This document shows positions 62,687 through 64,000 of a stretch of DNA of 64,000 bases, one piece after another (position 1 is the stretch's first letter; every line of letters begins with the position of its first letter). The translations under genes and the position numbers were made by a program. Under the pieces are notes generated by a model. It was not told the origin of the DNA, made no database searches, and was given only the letters and a program-made list of their open reading frames with translations. The stretch is from Bryobacter sp. (GTDB lineage: Bacteria; Acidobacteriota; Terriglobia; Bryobacterales; Bryobacteraceae): assembly GCA_022843625.1 (NCBI GenBank), contig JALHNH010000019.1, forward strand, positions 1 to 64,000, read 5' to 3'.

Positions 62687-64000
62687 ATGCAAATTCGTAA
62701 TCTAGTTGCTATTTCTCTAATCTGCGTCCTCAGCCTGCCCAGCCAAACGCAGCAGTCCAAACTGACGATTGAAACGATCATGCAGGGCCCCCGCTACAGC
62801 GGATACACCCCGTCCAACCTCCGCTGGTCCGGCGACAGTCAGAAACTCTACTTCAACTGGAAGCGCCACACCGATCCAATCGCAGCACCCATGGACACCT
62901 ACGTCGTCAACCGCGACGGTAGCAACCTGGTCAAGCTCACAGACACGGAAGCCCGCCTCGCCCCTCCAGAGAACTGCACCTACGACGAAGCCCGCAACAA
63001 ATGCCTCTACACCATATCGGGCGACCTCTGGCTCTACGACTTCACCACCGACAAAACCAAGCGCCTCACCGCCACCAGCGACATAGAATCACAACCCCGC
63101 TTCCTCCCCGGCGCCAAAGAAATCGCCTACCAGCGCGCAAACAACCTCTTCATCCACTCCCTCACCGACGGCGCAATCGAACAGCTCACCGACATCCGCA
63201 CCGGTAAGCCCTCCCCCGACGAAGAAGAGCCCAAACGAGACCCCAAGAAAGAACTCACCGCCCAGGAATTCCTGAAGCAGGAAGAAAAAGACCTGCTCGC
63301 CATCGTCAAGCAACGCAAAGAACTCAAAGACGAAGCCCGCGCCCGCCGCCTCCGTGAAAACCCGCGCAAGCCCTACTATCTCCCGGCCCGCAACATCGCC
63401 TCAAGCCTCCGCCTCACTGCCGACAAGGCCCACATCATCGCGATCCTGAACGAACAACCCGAAGGCGCCAAAACCGCCATCGTCCCCAACTACATCACCG
63501 AGTCTGCCTATACCGAAGACCTCCCCGCCCGCACTAAAGTCGGCGACACCCAGGGAAAGTCCCGCCTCGTCGTAATCGACGTCAAAACCGGCGAAGTAAA
63601 ACCAGTAGACCTCGCTCTCGGCGAAAAGCCCAAGTCCACCCGCATCTTCAACCTCGTCCAATCCGAAGACGCCACCAAAGCCGTCTTCATGCTCCGCTCA
63701 GACGACAACAAAGACCTCTGGCGCATGGCCCTCGATCCCGCCACAGCCAAGGCCCGCATCCTCACCCACGATCACGACGACGCCTGGATCGGCGGCCCCG
63801 GCATCTTCCGCATCGGCTTCCTCGGCAACCTGGTCTTCTACCAAAGCGAAGTCACCGGCTTCAGCCATCTCTATCTCCAACCCTTCGCCGGAGGCGACCC
63901 CAAGCCCCTCACCTCAGGCAACTACGAAGTCACAAACGTCGAGCAGTCCAAAGACAAACTTCTCTTCTACATCACCACCAGTGAAGGCAGCCCCTATGAG
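62687..64000 (+). CDS. S9 peptidase, N-terminal propeller part (cut by window edge)
   Basis: 438 codons are visible from ATG 62687 to the window end with no stop, so the gene continues. It begins MQIRNLVAISLICVLSLPSQTQQ, a signal peptide, and shows DPP-IV-like propeller blades (LRWSGDSQKLYFNWKR, CLYTISGDLWLYD, AGGDPKPLTSGNYE). A charged helical insertion (EFLKQEEKDLLAIVKQRKELKDEARARR) sits between blades. The catalytic hydrolase domain lies outside the window. It is divergent from the aminotransferase with a 45-bp gap and would be the third S9 peptidase here. Confidence 0.9.
   Translation, partial: MQIRNLVAISLICVLSLPSQTQQSKLTIETIMQGPRYSGYTPSNLRWSGDSQKLYFNWKRHTDPIAAPMDTYVVNRDGSNLVKLTDTEARLAPPENCTYDEARNKCLYTISGDLWLYDFTTDKTKRLTATSDIESQPRFLPGAKEIAYQRANNLFIHSLTDGAIEQLTDIRTGKPSPDEEEPKRDPKKELTAQEFLKQEEKDLLAIVKQRKELKDEARARRLRENPRKPYYLPARNIASSLRLTADKAHIIAILNEQPEGAKTAIVPNYITESAYTEDLPARTKVGDTQGKSRLVVIDVKTGEVKPVDLALGEKPKSTRIFNLVQSEDATKAVFMLRSDDNKDLWRMALDPATAKARILTHDHDDAWIGGPGIFRIGFLGNLVFYQSEVTGFSHLYLQPFAGGDPKPLTSGNYEVTNVEQSKDKLLFYITTSEGSPYE

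Noticed and set aside
1..64000. CRISPR arrays, tRNA, rRNA, insertion sequences and prophage genes
   Set aside because: No regularly spaced repeats, cloverleaf-like sequences, transposase or phage genes were seen on reading through the window.

Overview
The window looks like chromosomal DNA of an acidobacterium, most likely of the Solibacter/Bryobacter group (order Bryobacterales). The indications are: a secreted protein ending in a TIGR03437-type (Solibacter-type) C-terminal domain; three very large Oar-like TonB-dependent receptors with a carboxypeptidase-regulatory-like N-terminal domain; two 'planctomycete-type' cytochrome c modules (DUF1587/1592/1588/1585 with DUF1552, and DUF1549/DUF1553 with DUF1501); a PadR regulator coupled to an ADOP-type ABC permease; and many exported S9 and M16 peptidases. 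This placement is inferred from gene families, not from a marker gene. I see no rRNA, tRNA, CRISPR array, insertion sequence or prophage. The DNA is densely coding: the longest stretches without a gene are about 250 bp (18455-18700) and about 200 bp (13439-13636 and 58347-58550), so no gap exceeds 300 bp.

Layout. 1-3.5 kb: Oar-like receptor. 3.5-5.8 kb (-): TIGR03437 surface/secreted protein. 5.9-11.8 kb (+): tight five-gene run of cytochrome-c/DUF1592 protein, Tat-exported DUF1552 protein, nucleoside-hydrolase-like protein, SGNH esterase and STAS protein. 11.7-13.4 kb (-): FHA-sigma54 activator. 13.6-14.5 kb (+): two paralogous 134-aa exported proteins behind a possible sigma54 promoter. 14.6-25.3 kb: hybrid histidine kinase, YmdB-like phosphodiesterase, two S9 peptidases, a FAD-dependent oxidoreductase-like protein and a putative lipoprotein. 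25.3-28.8 kb (+): lactonase-like amidohydrolase, DinB-like protein, an orphan Cys-motif protein and a ferric-reductase-like flavocytochrome. 28.8-33.2 kb (-): two-subunit M16 protease plus a LolA-like exported protein. 33.3-42.8 kb (+): thioesterase, then receptor, a three-domain cell-wall enzyme (transpeptidase + SpoIID + zinc peptidase) and another receptor. 42.8-45.4 kb (-): MatB/MatC-like malonate activation and uptake. 45.4-48.3 kb (+): PadR and ADOP permease. 48.4-48.8 kb (-): HicA/HicB toxin-antitoxin pair. 48.9-54.2 kb (-): second cytochrome-c module with a CadC-like regulator. 54.2-64 kb: DUF4010 membrane protein, universal stress protein, amidohydrolase, amidase, GNAT acetyltransferase, AlaC-type aminotransferase, and an S9 peptidase cut by the window edge.

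Taken together the genes suggest an aerobic heterotroph that degrades polymers and peptides: outer-membrane receptors for large ligands, periplasmic peptidases that trim peptides, redox proteins in the periplasm, and modest regulatory genes. The most unusual gene is the transpeptidase-SpoIID-gluzincin fusion at 37254-39290, which lies between two receptors. The base composition of the + strand changes from G-rich (left) to C-rich (right) irrespective of gene direction, which may mean that a replication boundary lies in or near the window.
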